From Botryotinia globosa (lineage: Eukaryota; Ascomycota; Leotiomycetes; Helotiales; Sclerotiniaceae), in NCBI GenBank assembly GCA_014898425.1, contig RCSZ01000003.1, positions 372,001 through 436,000 of the forward strand: a stretch of DNA of 64,000 nt, written 5' to 3'. Within the stretch, counting starts at the first letter, position 1, and each line of letters opens with the position of its first letter. Below, in pieces: positions 10,494-22,600 of the stretch. Under the pieces are notes generated by a model. The model saw only the letters and a program-made list of their open reading frames with translations, was not told the DNA's origin and did not search any database. The position numbers were made by a program, and so were the translations under genes.

Positions 10494-13125
10494 GACTGTG
10501 AGGATGCTTTTGAGAGAAGGGGGCTCTAATTTTTCGGTAAAGTTCTCTATTTAAATTCAAACAACAGACGATCGATATTTCACACTGATTTGAATCTTCA
10601 AGAGAACGAGATCTCCGCAAATTGATCGTCTGGGGCATCTGGCATTCCATCACTTCCAGGTCGCGCCTGATCCCGACTTACATCGCCGCTTATGCGATGA
10701 AAACGTCTTTCCAGTGTTGAAATGATATGAACCTCACCGTATGTCCCCTGCTTTGTGTCATCGGCGGGCTTTCTTTTCAATGCTTCGAACGCGGGAATCA
10801 GTTTTCTCTCTTTTACTTGCAATCATCCACACACGATGTTGCAGAAAGCTTGTTTACGTCTAGCCTGGGCATCCATGAAGTACAGCACAACAACTTATTC
10901 GGAATTTTGTGTCGGATTGATTGCTGTCAAATCATCCGTGAATTACCTACTACATCAATGGTGAAAACAATTCATTTCAGAGGTATTTCAGATGCCTGAG
11001 GTAAAGTGTAAGCAGATTGTCTAAAAGCTGACAAAATCTTGTCATATCTGCAATCAAGCTTGCTATGTAAGTAGATTGTTTGTGCATCATCATATTATTC
11101 CTCCTTTTTGTTAATTTGGCTTCTGGAGTTGCTAGGATTGACAATGGCTGGCTCAGAAACCGGAGATCAGTTCAGTGAATAAATTGGTCATAATAGATAC
11201 ATTTCCACTTCCCACGCCTCAAAATCCTTCTCAAATTCTCCTGTGAACGAGATCATATGTCTGATGTCAGAGACTGAACTTTAATCTAAAGCTTAGATCT
11301 AGAAGCACAGTTTCTGCCTACTTCAAGAGTATAAACAGTGTGAAGTTCAACGTCTCAAGCTTTCTCAGGAGGTGTCGTGCAGTATATTTGAAATCTGGAT
11401 TGAAATCCGGATTGATAACTCCATTGTAATTGCCACTCATGTAGCGTTCGGCATTTTCATACGAAGTATCTGATATTGTTTCGATACTTGTTGTCTGGGA
11501 TGTATCACCTTGATTTGCATTGACAGTTGTACGTCCTCGACTCCTTGGTATAGCGGGTAATGTGAGCTAAAAAGAAAAGCATGGCCCAGATTTACATAGA
11601 AGGCCAAATTCGAGCGTGTTGCTACACATTTCGTATGTTATCAAAGCCGCAAAAATTGTTCAACGTTTCTCTTGTTATTAAACAATATCTCCACGTTGAC
11701 CATATGGTTCTTGAATCTTACGATATAGCTACCGCAACCCCCAGATCATAAGTTAAACTTGAAAGACCAATTTATAATTTAGGTGGCGGTGGAATTGTTT
11801 CCCCATTGTTCGGAGAGATATGGAATACTCAACTCCCTCGCCTCCAGTCTGTGTCCACTCTCTTCCTCCAGAGAAACAGAAAGCCGTATATTCGAGCAAG
11901 AATATCACATAGCGGAAGCGGAGAGGGTAAGGAGCAATGAAAAGGACCTCGAAATCGTTGATATCACGCCAGCTTTATGGGATATTGGGCCCACAAACAA
12001 AGTCCGGTGCAAACCAGTCCTAGATATCAGCTTTATAGAACCAATTTCAGCCTACTTATTGGACACTTGACTATCCACTCAGCAGTAAAGACTGACTTCT
12101 GGGTTGATGAGAAGGGACAAAATTGGCTAATTTGAATATACATAATCATACAGTTGCGATACCATTACAAAGAAAGCTAGCAGGACTGGTTTACTTTGAA
12201 GTTTGAAATACTTCTACCTATAAACACACCCAGCCCAAAACAGTAACACTTTTGACCACTTACCAACAATCTTGTAGCTTTATAGTGAGACAAATTTTGT
12301 ATCCACGCATTACTAGAAACACAGGCAAGATTCGAATTATCGCTCATGATTATGTGTCATCTGATTACTGCTTTCGAGGTTATAGATATGGATGGCCTAT
12401 ATATGTTACATTGTCACCAGCTGCAGCCAGCAACAATAAGGTTTCTCCATTAGAGCTAGAAGATATATCATAACCTGTGTAGTAACCCTTACAATACCAT
12501 GAATTTCTAGCTAGTCGACACACAAACACTCGAGGCTTTGAAAAGCCATGAAAGATTGCAATAAAAAACCATTTTGATGAATACAGATCCGCAAAGTATT
12601 CAGACTGCTCTACGAAGACAGGAAAAGTATTAAGTATTCCCTGAGACTGTTATGGGAACAACTGTTACACTGTGGCCTTGTGTGTGTAGGTACTTAGTAG
12701 TCAAAATATCAGATACAAATGCGAAAAATTTAGTCCAAAACCCATGGACTAGATCAAGAAAATCTTTCGAAACTGATGCACGTTGAAAATTTGAATTCAG
12801 GACAATACCGAGTATCTGCACAGGATGGTTAGGATAGTCTCATAGTCAAAAGCGAGTTTTGCATGACAAGAATCGAATGTATGTTGGGAATGATATCATC
12901 ATGATGATTAAGAATAGCAACGTATGATCAATCTTACCAGATTTCATCTTAGATATTGAAGGGTGTGTTCTACTCGATAACTCATCCGAATTCAGAGGTT
13001 CAAATGATAAGTTTGCTTTCCTTCCTTCACACTTGTAAAAATCATCACATTACTCAACCACAAATAAGACTCAGCATCATGCAACAAAACTCAAAATCGA
13101 TGGAAATCCTTCATCAGAGGGTATC
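10494..13125. other. Gene-poor stretch, 2.6 kb
   Basis: AT-rich DNA between the small gene and MAK11. Only scattered short frames occur, none with a convincing ATG, splice context or familiar motif. The best of them is the open segment on the minus strand at 11318-11566, listed separately. No tRNA-like or repeat element seen. Confidence 0.65.
11318..11566 (-). pseudogene. Orphan exon-like open segment (possible gene fragment)
   Basis: On the minus strand a TTTTTAG acceptor-like signal is followed by 82 sense codons of balanced composition ending in TAG. The peptide is Thr/Asn-rich and then has a helical end (ARHLLRKLETLNF). No in-frame ATG opens it except one 50 codons in, and upstream DNA shows no partner exon. 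It could be a terminal exon of a decayed gene or chance. Family not recognised. Confidence 0.25.
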
Positions 13126-14577
13126 TTATTCGCTATCATCACTGCTACTGTCCGCGCTCTCCTCGTCGTCCTCCTCATTTATCTCAATTTCTTCATCTTC
13201 TGCCCCTTCAGGAGTTGGTAACATAACAAACGCTTTCAAGCATGTAACGCGATTTCCAGTCTCATATGTACCAATTAGTTTTCCGACCTGGTTTACTTTC
13301 TCTCCAACTTGTGCCAAATCCTTGGCTGCAGATAATTTGTATAGTCTGACAGCGCCATCACTACTTGCTGCAACAATCAGAATGTCTCTGGAAGAGTCTT
13401 CTCCAATGTTCAAGACGGCAAAATCCTTGATACGTCCAGTCACTCCGCTATCTTTACCACCAAGTTGTGCGAATAGCCTAGCGGCGGGCATTGGCTGTGA
13501 TTTGCCTTCGGCAGCTTTTGCACTTTCTAAATCTCCAGTATTTGTGGAATAGAACAGGATTCTTCCATCCTCCGTGGAGACAGCCAAGACTTGAGAATCT
13601 TCGTCATCTCCCACTTGCACGTAGGACAATTGATGGATTTTGGACCTTGGTGCTGGTACGATCTTGCACCTAACCTTACAGTCCATTCCGAAAACCAGTA
13701 TTCCTTTCTCGAATCCTACGCAAAACTCCTCTCCGCCCTCTTTCGTATTACCCCATGCGACCCTCCTTCCCTCTCCACTACTAAATCTCCCTTCCCCAAC
13801 CTCGACTAACATATCTCTCTCGAAATTCAACACGCCCGCCTTCTTTCCTGTGACCAAATTCCACAACCTCATACATTTTTCTCCCTTTCCAACACTAAGC
13901 ATGAGTTTCATACTTGGATGCACGGCGAAATCGTTAACTCCACTTGGTTGTCCCCCGAGAGGAGCCGTATCACCACTGGGTCTACCCACGGCTTTCGGTA
14001 TCGGCGCCTTGATAGTACTCAATAGACTCCAATCTCTTGTCCTCGTAACAGCAATTGTCGAATCCTCCGCAGAGCTCATCAGCTTACTTCGAGTGGGAAA
14101 ATAAAGTGCGGTGATTGAGGAAGCATGATGAAGTAGTGAGCCAAGTTCGCGATTTTGTGGATTTTCCACAACGGCCTTGGCTGTAAGGGAGGGAATTACA
14201 GGAACTGATATCTTGGATGGAGGGTGTGCGGAGATGTGGTAAAGATTTATGCGCTCGTCAGTACTGCCGGTTGCGAGAATGATCTTTTGTGATTGTTTGG
14301 GCACTGGAGCAGAAGGAGGAGAGAGTGCTAAAGTTCGAATGGCAGAGGTATGCGCATTAAAGAGAAAGGTGTCTGCGAATTGGACGTCATCGTCAGAGCG
14401 AATTGTTGTGGTGATACCATGAAGGACTCGGTCGTAAGATCCAGTAATGATTTGAATAGTAGTAGGCTTTGAGGAATTGGCCTTCGGTGTTGCAGTCTGC
14501 TTCAATTTCTTCGTTGGTACTGATGGTGCTGCGACAGCAGGCACCGAATCAGTAGTATTTCTCTTTCTTTTTGCCAT
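13126..14577 (-). CDS. MAK11: MAK11-like WD40 protein, 60S ribosome biogenesis
   Basis: Intronless, 483 aa, ATG at 14577. The Lys/Arg-rich N-terminus (MAKRKRN and KKLKQ) suits a nucleolar protein. The body is a WD40 propeller with blades recognisable around IITGSYDRVLHG, NAHTSAIRTLAL, LHHASSITALYF, VNDFAVHPSMKLMLSVGKGEKCMRLWN and IVAASSDGAVRLYKL. It ends in a long acidic tail (EEDDEESADSSSDDSE). The phrase combining DFAVHP, GKGEKCMRLWNL and TGK is typical of the Mak11/PAK1IP1 family, which acts in pre-60S assembly. It is transcribed away from the INSIG gene across a 2.6 kb gap. Confidence 0.85.
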   Translation of the reverse strand: MAKRKRNTTDSVPAVAAPSVPTKKLKQTATPKANSSKPTTIQIITGSYDRVLHGITTTIRSDDDVQFADTFLFNAHTSAIRTLALSPPSAPVPKQSQKIILATGSTDERINLYHISAHPPSKISVPVIPSLTAKAVVENPQNRELGSLLHHASSITALYFPTRSKLMSSAEDSTIAVTRTRDWSLLSTIKAPIPKAVGRPSGDTAPLGGQPSGVNDFAVHPSMKLMLSVGKGEKCMRLWNLVTGKKAGVLNFERDMLVEVGEGRFSSGEGRRVAWGNTKEGGEEFCVGFEKGILVFGMDCKVRCKIVPAPRSKIHQLSYVQVGDDEDSQVLAVSTEDGRILFYSTNTGDLESAKAAEGKSQPMPAARLFAQLGGKDSGVTGRIKDFAVLNIGEDSSRDILIVAASSDGAVRLYKLSAAKDLAQVGEKVNQVGKLIGTYETGNRVTCLKAFVMLPTPEGAEDEEIEINEEDDEESADSSSDDSE

Positions 14578-16036
14578 TTCGTGATTTGAGTTGATTTTTT
14601 GTTAGGTGGATGAGAAGTCGGCTTTCGAGAAAAAAGCTCTTGGGAACTTTTGAGAGTTAAAATTATTGCAGGGATTTACCACATGGGAAGCATATCTTGC
14701 ATGCTGCTTTTAAAATATAACAAGCCGCTTTACCAGAGCCATAGTCACCTGACAGTGAATCCTCATGCTAGTTTTATCATCCAAACTCCTCGATACTTTG
14801 AGAGGAACGAAGAGACACAAGCATCCCAAGCGTTCGATGCTACTTCGAACTTCAGGCGCTACTCATATTCTCTTTAGCCTGTTGAGCTTCAATGCATACA
14901 CTCGAAGTTGCAACCGATCCAAATCATTATCAAACAACAACAAGCAAATTCTCTCCAATTCGATCGTGTGAAAGTTCACCCGTATGGAATAATGATCAAG
15001 GAGTGAAAGTGCAAAGTGAAATTGTATCAAGCATGGGCAAATGCCTTTCTTGCTTTTCCTAATCTTGACAGCTAATGAGTATTTGCTAATTAAAGGTGTT
15101 TTGCTTACAGATTCCATCTGCAATTGACAATTGGACTTCACTGGCTTTGCACCTTTACATGCTGGGCAACGAGCCAGGTACATAAACTTGCATGTTCAGT
15201 CTACTTTACATATATACCCACAGATATCTTCTTAAAGGATCGCATGAACTGGCCATGTCTTCTCAAATTCAATTAAAGCATCTTACGTTCAACGTTTAAC
15301 GGCGCTCACATCTTACCTTGATCATAGGAACCTGCAGGCAACAATGGCTGTGTACTTCTCAGATCCGAGCATGAAGTCCTGTTCCGCACGATGAAAGGAT
15401 CCATCAAGATCTTATAGAAGTACACTCAATTTGTGATGGCTGACCATGGCTCTCATATACTGGCAGGCTGACCAAACATTTCAAAGTAATGCTCATGTGC
15501 TACACTGTTTGTTTTGCTGGAAGCCTACAGCAACTCTCTGAATGTTCTATGTGAGTGCTCTTGGAAATACCTCACTAATATCACTACCCTTCTTGCCTTG
15601 CCCACATACCTGCAGAGGCATTCCATGTTTCAAATATTGGTGAAGGGTTTTTCTTCGATATGTCAGGCGAATGTTCAAATGTGCCTAATTCATAAAAAAA
15701 CTCAAACTCTATAATCGCATCTTCTCTCAGCCCCAATAGGTTTCACTGTGTATCTATCGTAGAACCACAATATACATCTTATTCTTTAGAAAATTCGAAG
15801 ATCAATGACACGTCAAAGAAAGGTTTTTACATCTATTCGATAGTCAAATTTCAATAACAAATAACAACTATATAAGATTTGGTATCGAACACTCAAAAGA
15901 GATGAGAGAGTATTTGCCTTTGTTGTTCTGTTCTTTCCTTCCTGTCAGAGCCACAAAAATTGATGGCGTGCCGGGTATCTAGCCATCAAACCCATTTTTT
16001 ATGTCGATCGACCCAGCCCAGTGTTGAATATATATC

Positions 16037-16042
16037 CACGTG
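16037..16042. promoter_or_regulatory. CACGTG E-box upstream of INSIG gene
   Basis: A palindromic CACGTG about 1.15 kb upstream of the INSIG start codon. Fungal bHLH factors, including SREBP-type proteins, bind E-box-like sites. A single hexamer at that distance is weak evidence. Confidence 0.2.
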
Positions 16043-16379
16043 CACATCGTCGTAGTATTGGCAAAAGATTTTGGTTCAAGACGTGAGTTTGTGAAAGCTA
16101 CAGAAGAGGGGTTTCTATCAAAAGACAATCTCGAAAGTACATCTCTCAGCTCACTTACTGCGAACACCGGAGATGTAGCAAGAAGTCAAAGACAATCTCA
16201 GTGTTCTGGAGGGACCTGATCAAAGAGGCGACAGAGTGTCAAATTCCTGCCGTCTCACTTGATCTCACTTGAGACCACGTTCACGTTGAAGAGAAAAAGG
16301 GAAAAAATACAAACGAGGCTTCCAATCGTTATCAGTGACATCATCATCACTACCTCATTTTCCTCTCTCAGCATTATTA

Positions 16380-16408
16380 TACGATAGATAGGCTATCTAT
16401 CTATCGTA
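16380..16408. repeat. Perfect 12-bp inverted repeat (hairpin)
   Basis: Arms TACGATAGATAG and CTATCTATCGTA are perfect reverse complements separated by 5 nt (GCTAT). It sits about 790 nt upstream of the INSIG start codon, in DNA with no coding frame. Confidence 0.8.
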
Positions 16409-17195
16409 CATTTTGTCATATTTCTCATCAAAAATGTGCAACCCAATGAATCAATGAATTTGAGCGACCCCATTCCAATGAGGGGGACTTTGCTGTACGA
16501 CAATGGGCAACCAACCACTCATCAATGACACTTGTGACTTGAGCTTATCCTATGATAAATGCATGAATATTATTATTATTAAAACAAATCGAATCACTTG
16601 TGTCCTGTCATATCATATTCCGAGGGGGAAAAGACTTTTTCTGCAAGGAATTTACCCCAGATAAAGTTTACGGAGTACCTAGGATTGATGAGTCCCGTGC
16701 CTCCAGCCCGACCTCCGACCTATTTCTTGGCAAATATTTCATCTTAGACATGTGAAAGATTTATCAAGGTAACCTTCCTAACTTCTTCATCACAAAACAT
16801 CCATATCCTCTCTCTCTATCACCACCTAGTACTTCGAAAGTACCTTTCACATATTTCATTTATCTATATCTCTCCTTTGTCAATTGTTGTCCCTGAGAAG
16901 CTCAATTGAGGTATACCACGTAATTCACATTTGAGGTTCTCTTAACACATCGACAGGTAACTCTCCCAAACCTGGCAATTGCCCTTCGCATCTTCAGAGA
17001 CATGTCAATCAGACTTCAGTCAATGTTGTACTCGGAGATAGACGTTAGGCCAGCGATTAATATGTATATATTGCATCTTGTTAACTGAAAGCAGCTCCTC
17101 CACATAAGCTGCTACTCATCACACCCGATAGATCTTGGGGAGATTGTATTTTTGACTGCTACCCGCATCAGTATTATTACGAAAACAAAATCCCA

Positions 17196-18353
17196 ATGGC
17201 TGCCCCGCATATCTATCGCCCCAAGCCGCGTCGGCCTTTCGAGGCACATTCTCTTACCCTCGAAACTCCAAGTCCTTCTCTTACCCCTTCATCCGAGTTA
17301 TTTGAAGCACCAAGCCGCACTCATTCCGTTCTAGATTTGACATCCTCTACTCTGGGAGGAATATATGAAGCGACTGGCCATGGTGACTTTGAACCCGAGA
17401 CGCCGTCCACACCTTGGGGAACAGGCGCTGAAAGTCCTCAACGAGCACGCAGCCCTCCGGTCTATCGAAGACAATCTTTTGCCGATGCTCCTACCTCAAA
17501 GTCGGCTACTGTATATTCCCGGGTTTTCCGGTCTGTGCTATTGTTTGGTTTAGGACTGTTGTACGGTTTACTTGTCAGGCATCTACATGATGACCGACAT
17601 CTAGCACCACTTCAAGTTGAGACGATTATAAAACCCAGCCACGATTGGAAATATCTTGTATTTTGGGGCATAGCTGGGGTCGGATTAGGAAGTTTACTAC
17701 CACTGTTCGACAAATTCTGGGAGGAAAGGGTGCAATTACCCTTTGAATCCTCTACTGGCACTGCATCGGAAGAAGCAATCGATGCCAGTAATTCGCAGGG
17801 TATCCTTGGAGGAGACTGGATACTAGCAGTCAGAAGCGTGGGTGCTTTTATGGGAATTGCTTTTGCTATTGTACGTCCTATTTTCAGTTTTTGTGCTCAC
17901 TTCCACTAACCATTCTCCAAGCGCAAACTACCTTGGGCATCCGATATGCAGGCTTCCTTAACCCTTGCCCTTGTGAACCCAGTCTTGTGGTACCTTATTG
18001 ACCGCTCCAAACCTGGACTCGCATTTTCAGCCGCCGTTGGAGCTACTGGAAGTGTACTTCTCCTAGCCTCGAACTCAGACTTGATGCCCAGTCCGGCCGC
18101 TTTCATGAAGAACAATACTGCATCTCATCAACCAGTTGATTACTCAGAGGCTGAATCCGAGAAACTAGTTACCAGGGGCAACCTCGAGGCTGGAATATGG
18201 ATTGCTAGTGTTCTCTTTTGTAGCTGTGTTTGTTTTGGAAATATTGGGCGAAGGCTAGCGCTCAACAGCGATAGAAGGAAAACCTCCTTTTTGAGCGAAC
18301 AACCGAGAAGGAAGTCAATGGGACATGTGCAAGCTGCAAGACAATTGCGATAA
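17196..18353 (+). CDS. INSIG-family ER membrane protein
   Basis: Model join(17196..17870,17922..18353), 368 aa; the 51-nt intron has GTACGT, a CTAAC branch site and CAAG. INSIG proteins sit in the ER membrane and regulate sterol synthesis by binding HMG-CoA reductase and/or SCAP-type partners. A Ser/Pro-rich cytosolic N-terminus (about 1-105) is followed by hydrophobic segments: SVLLFGLGLLYGLLVRHLHDD, YLVFWGIAGVGLGSLLPLFD, the pair around DWILAVRSVGAFMGIAFAI and RKLPWASDMQASLTLALVNPVLWYLID, then GLAFSAAVGATGSVLLLA and GIWIASVLFCSCVCFGNIGRRL. The RKLPW motif after a TM helix followed by LALVNP is characteristic of the family, and the splice junction reconstitutes it. The C-terminus is basic. 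Confidence 0.85.
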
Positions 18354-19609
18354 TACAAAAACACAATACTTTCTTTGGTCAACACCTGGATATGTAAAGA
18401 TTGGGAGACAATTGGCAAGCATTTTGAAATGAACTTTCGGCTCTTTCCTACTTTTTCACAGTGTCTTCATTCGAGGAGAGAGCATTGTTTTATGTGCTCA
18501 AGGAATACTGAGCAATGTTTGTTATTTGGCAATATCAAGGAGCATTGGAACAATGATCTAATTCAACTCGATTTGCAGCCCAAGGCTGTAGATTAATTTC
18601 GATCAAGCTGCCGCCAAAATTGCAGTGATGAGGGAAAGAACCACAATTTCGAATAAGATTCATAATTTGAGTTTGGAAACAGAAGGGAAAGAATCCAGCA
18701 TTTGGCTTCTCGAAACAGAATGCCAACAAAGCTACTTGATGAGGAAAGAACCATGGCCCTTAGCTTGATTCGGTGTTTAGTTTTCGACGAAGGAAAGATA
18801 TACAGTACTTGATAGGTAACACCTAGCGATGATTTCGGCATGATAAGTTCTGGGATAGCAGGCGTCAAGGAGGAGTGGAACAGACGATATCCGGAAAACA
18901 CGCATGTAAGGAAGTAGGGAATTCCAAATACCTATTTATTAGTAATATCAAGTTATTCTTATTCCCATGATAGTTGTTCTTGACTATCCAGGTAGGTGTT
19001 GACTCCAATCCATCCTAATTACTCATGTCGATTCTTTACTAAATCAATTTGAGAATCTAGTTACTCAGGAAGGTACTATATCTACCTATATTTGTATTCA
19101 TACTGTTGTTACATTCATTTAACTGAATGCTCCATACGATCCAATTTTATTTTATATGGCTGACTTCACATTCTCAAGACCCTCACCTCACCTCGGTTAC
19201 GATGCAACACAAAGATATCCACGAAACATTTTGTTAACACCTGAACATATAACTTTAGAAAGTCCAACAGCTTCCTCCAATAATACCAGAACGAAAGACT
19301 TGATCATAACTCAAAACTCAAAAAGAAAACTTGTAAATCTAAGGGAGAAAGAAAATATGCTTTAAAGGCTATGACGCTTCTTTTGGGGGATCGCTTAAAA
19401 TGCCCAAAAATCGTGGATTGCCTAATGTTTGATTGTCCTTCCCATGCAATTTTTGAACACGGTGATATAGCAATTTTGAACACCCATCTACTATCAATTC
19501 ACAACCACCAGTTTTCATTTAATTAATTATCTGAAGCATCTCAGAATCTCCCATTAAGATCGGGACTATATCCGTTTTTTTAAAAAACGGATGTCGCGGT
19601 CGCGATATT
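18354..19609. other. Intergenic, 1.26 kb
   Basis: Between the INSIG gene and VID21, both plus strand. A 69-codon ATG frame at 19156-19365 has no motif and I do not call it a gene. The last 40 nt carry a 23-bp palindrome and an upstream ATG, listed separately. Confidence 0.65.
19570..19592. repeat. 23-bp palindrome in VID21 leader
   Basis: Perfect inverted repeat: ATCCGTTTTTT, one central T, AAAAAACGGAT. It ends 18 nt before the VID21 start codon and overlaps the upstream ATG at 19591. A second small inverted repeat (TCGCG-GT-CGCGA, 19593-19604) follows at once. Confidence 0.85.
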
Positions 19610-19665
19610 ATGAGCGAGGTTGGAGCGCCCATTCGCAATCGCCTTTTACGATCAAAGCAAGATGA
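19591..19665 (+). promoter_or_regulatory. Upstream ORF overlapping the VID21 start
   Basis: ATG at 19591 opens a 24-codon frame, out of frame with VID21 and ending at TGA 19663-19665, 53 nt inside the VID21 coding exon. If it lies in the mRNA, scanning ribosomes would meet it first, so it could lower VID21 translation. Transcription start is unknown. Confidence 0.45.
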
Positions 19666-22600
19666 AGCAAGGTAATTTAATTATTTGAATACTGTCAATT
19701 GATGTCGCATCATTTTCTGCATCGTTTGATATTAATTTTATGATACTAACCGTGGCAGTCGAATTAATTCATCGAGAAAGAAAAAGCTTCGCGAGTTGTT
19801 CGCAGTTTGCAACAATGAGGACCCTATACCTGTAATCTTTGGGATAGACTCCAATGCTCCACCAACCAATTCCGCAGAGGCACAATTTCTCGAGGCTTGT
19901 GATATCTTACAGTATGTACTATAATTCTATCATACAGAACATTGAAATTTATTGAAACCACTCTACAATTTCTGTAGATTTCACTGACATCATTTATAGT
20001 AATCGACTCTTCAATGAATCACATCTACCCAGCCGACGACAACTTCGATCCGATTCCTTGAAACAGAAATCAGCAACTCGCCAAGCGTGCAAAGAGCTTT
20101 CGATGAAAGATGCATCTCATAAAATAGAGCATTACTTCAGAAGCGATGGCGCAATACCACGAAAGAGCCGCGGGACTACTCCAATTGAGAATAGTAACGA
20201 AGGACGGAATATCGAGAGAAATGGGGACGTCGTTAAGGCAACACCAGCGGCGACTGGAGCTTTTATATGCAGATGTCTCTCGATGAGCTTGCAGACACAT
20301 TCATCGACCGAGTCTTCTGCAGCCATTATTTCACCGGTGGAGGAGGTACCTGAAATGGCTAGTCACCCTGCGACTGCGGCGCAAAAGGATGATCAAGAGC
20401 ATGATTTATCCAGTAAAAGTTTCGAAGTCTACCGTATCAAGAGAGTAGTGGAAAGCCCCCCTGGAAGCCCTGGAGTGGATCCAAGGAAAGCAGTGCCTCC
20501 TTCTGCTGAAGATGTTGCGAACCTGCAAGAGCCAGTTATCTTCGGCGCGAATGACGAGAATCATCATGCCGCAACTGCTCATTTACCACCGAAAGAAGTT
20601 CAAGAAGCCCGAATAGAGGAGATTGAGAAGGCACGCGAGCGCACAGGGGATAAAGGCAGGCATTTAACTGCAAATTCACTTAGGATTGCGGTGGATTTAC
20701 CTTCCTCTCCAAGTTCGACAATAGATGCACATTCAACCACAACTCCTGCCCGGCACGATGTTTCTGCAGATACAAGTCCTGAGCATGACAATTCTCGGTA
20801 TGAAGAGGCTGAGAACCCAGATAATGAGATCAATCTCAAAACTTCAACAGAGGCAAAGTCTAATCCCGAAGACATTGCTCAGGAAGATGAACGCAACAGC
20901 AGACACGAGACTCAAAATGAACTCTCCGGTACTGAGGCGCTGGGTAGTAATTCAATGTCAGCTGATGCTCAACTTCGTATGGAGGAACAAGCCGCTGCTG
21001 GCTCAAAAGCTGCTGCGGTTGCTGAGATAGCAGATTCTGAAGCTTCGAGTCCACAGGGTGTTGAAGATTCTAAACCACTGGCAAAGGAAGACAAAAGTGT
21101 ACAAAAGAAAGTTGCTGTGGAAGGAACCGGCGACGACGCAAATATTTCGCTGCCAGATGAAAGTGTGGGAAGCGAAAAGATTCGTTCAATCCCCAAAGCA
21201 AACGAAGTACCTGATTCTGAGGGCGAAGGACAAACTCCAGTCGACGCTATGGATTTGGATGTGGCTACTGTCAAGGATTCATTTGGAAGTCAAACTACGC
21301 TAGATAGTGGCCCTGCTACAAATGCAAAAGAACCGACTTCTAATGAAGAGACCCCAATGCAGCTGCCCTCTGACGCTAAGTCGCCACCATCTGCAACATC
21401 TACTCCTACAACGCGCAAAACATCGTCGTCAACACCCGCTCCTGCTCAACCGCCAATCGAGCGTATGACGACAAGAGTCGCTTCAGGGGCAATCAGACAC
21501 AAATCCGTATCTGAGATCCTAGGCGAAACGCCAGCGCCAAACACCTCTCCTACTTCGGCAAGAAGTCCTACTATCAAGCCAGATACCGGATCAGCAGTTA
21601 ACTCTCCTTCGCGAGGAAGTACACCGGGTTCCACTCGTAGCCTGCTCCAGAAATCGAAGGAGAAGAACCAAAGCAGACTTTCAACGGTCGTGTTTGCTAA
21701 AAAGCCTACTCCTGGTCCCAGAGTCAGTGATGCTGCTTTGATGCCCAAGGGCGCCAATGCACAGGCAGCACATGCAACATCTCCTTATGACGATTATTTT
21801 GCGTGTTTGTATCTCAATAGCCACAACACACAAAAAACAGGCTATCCGCCATTGGATGGACTACTACAAACGGCCCACAAAACTATCACGACGTCGAATG
21901 CTTTTGTGCCCATAACTGAGAATCAAACTACAAGGATTCTGAAGCGCATATATGGGCTCCAGAACACTTCTAAATGGTCTCTACGCCAACCTAAGCGATC
22001 TGAAGAACCCATTCGGCCAACCACACACTGGGACGTACTACTTCAAGAAGCGAAATGGATGCGAACAGATTTTCGTGAAGAACGAAAATGGAAATTGGCA
22101 GTGGCTAAGAACTTAGCGTATGCTTGTGCCGAGTGGTTCGAAGCTAGTATTGAGGAACGAAAAATCCTACAAGTAAATCCTACTCGCCCAGCATTAGTCC
22201 TGGCTGATGCCTCGAAAGATATTGAAATGGAGGATGGGACTAGTAAATCTCTTTCGCACTCCACTCCCGAACTGATCGCCTCTGCAGAATTTGACTCTCC
22301 CATGAACGATGTCGATGATGAACTTCGCCTCAGTCTTATAGACACTGTCAGCCCCACTGCGATCTTTGGTCTTCAGGATGACGATGTTGTATTTGGATTG
22401 AGTAGATCTCCTGCAACTGATAAATTATTAGAGGAATTGCCTTTGTATGGTGCGCCATTGAGTGTTCCTTGCAACGACTTGCCTACCTCTGAAGTTGATC
22501 CCGATCGCTTCTGGAGACGACCTGCGGTCGGTATCAGTAAGTACGTAGAGGGCAGAATGGAATTGAAGTTTCAAGGCCCCTCGCGGAAGAGGAGCCGATT

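Larger units (their letters stand above)
14578..17195. other. Divergent intergenic region, 2.6 kb
   Basis: Separates MAK11 (-) from the INSIG gene (+). No coding frame is supported; a 106-aa frame at 14863-15183 (-) has no motif and was dismissed. It contains a perfect hairpin at 16380-16408 and a CACGTG E-box at 16037-16042, both listed. The last 400 nt upstream of 17196 are pyrimidine-rich and probably the promoter and leader of the INSIG gene. Confidence 0.65.

Noticed and set aside
11783..12070. 95-codon plus-strand frame
   Set aside because: Opens on GTG, no motif, and the neighbouring frame looks equally protein-like, so chance is the simplest reading.
14863..15183. 106-codon minus-strand frame starting MYLARCPACKGAK
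   Set aside because: The CxxC start looks suggestive, but there is no second metal-binding pair, no homology I recognise and no splice partner.
19156..19365. 69-codon ATG frame between INSIG and VID21
   Set aside because: Short, Asn/Thr-rich, no motif and no splicing support.
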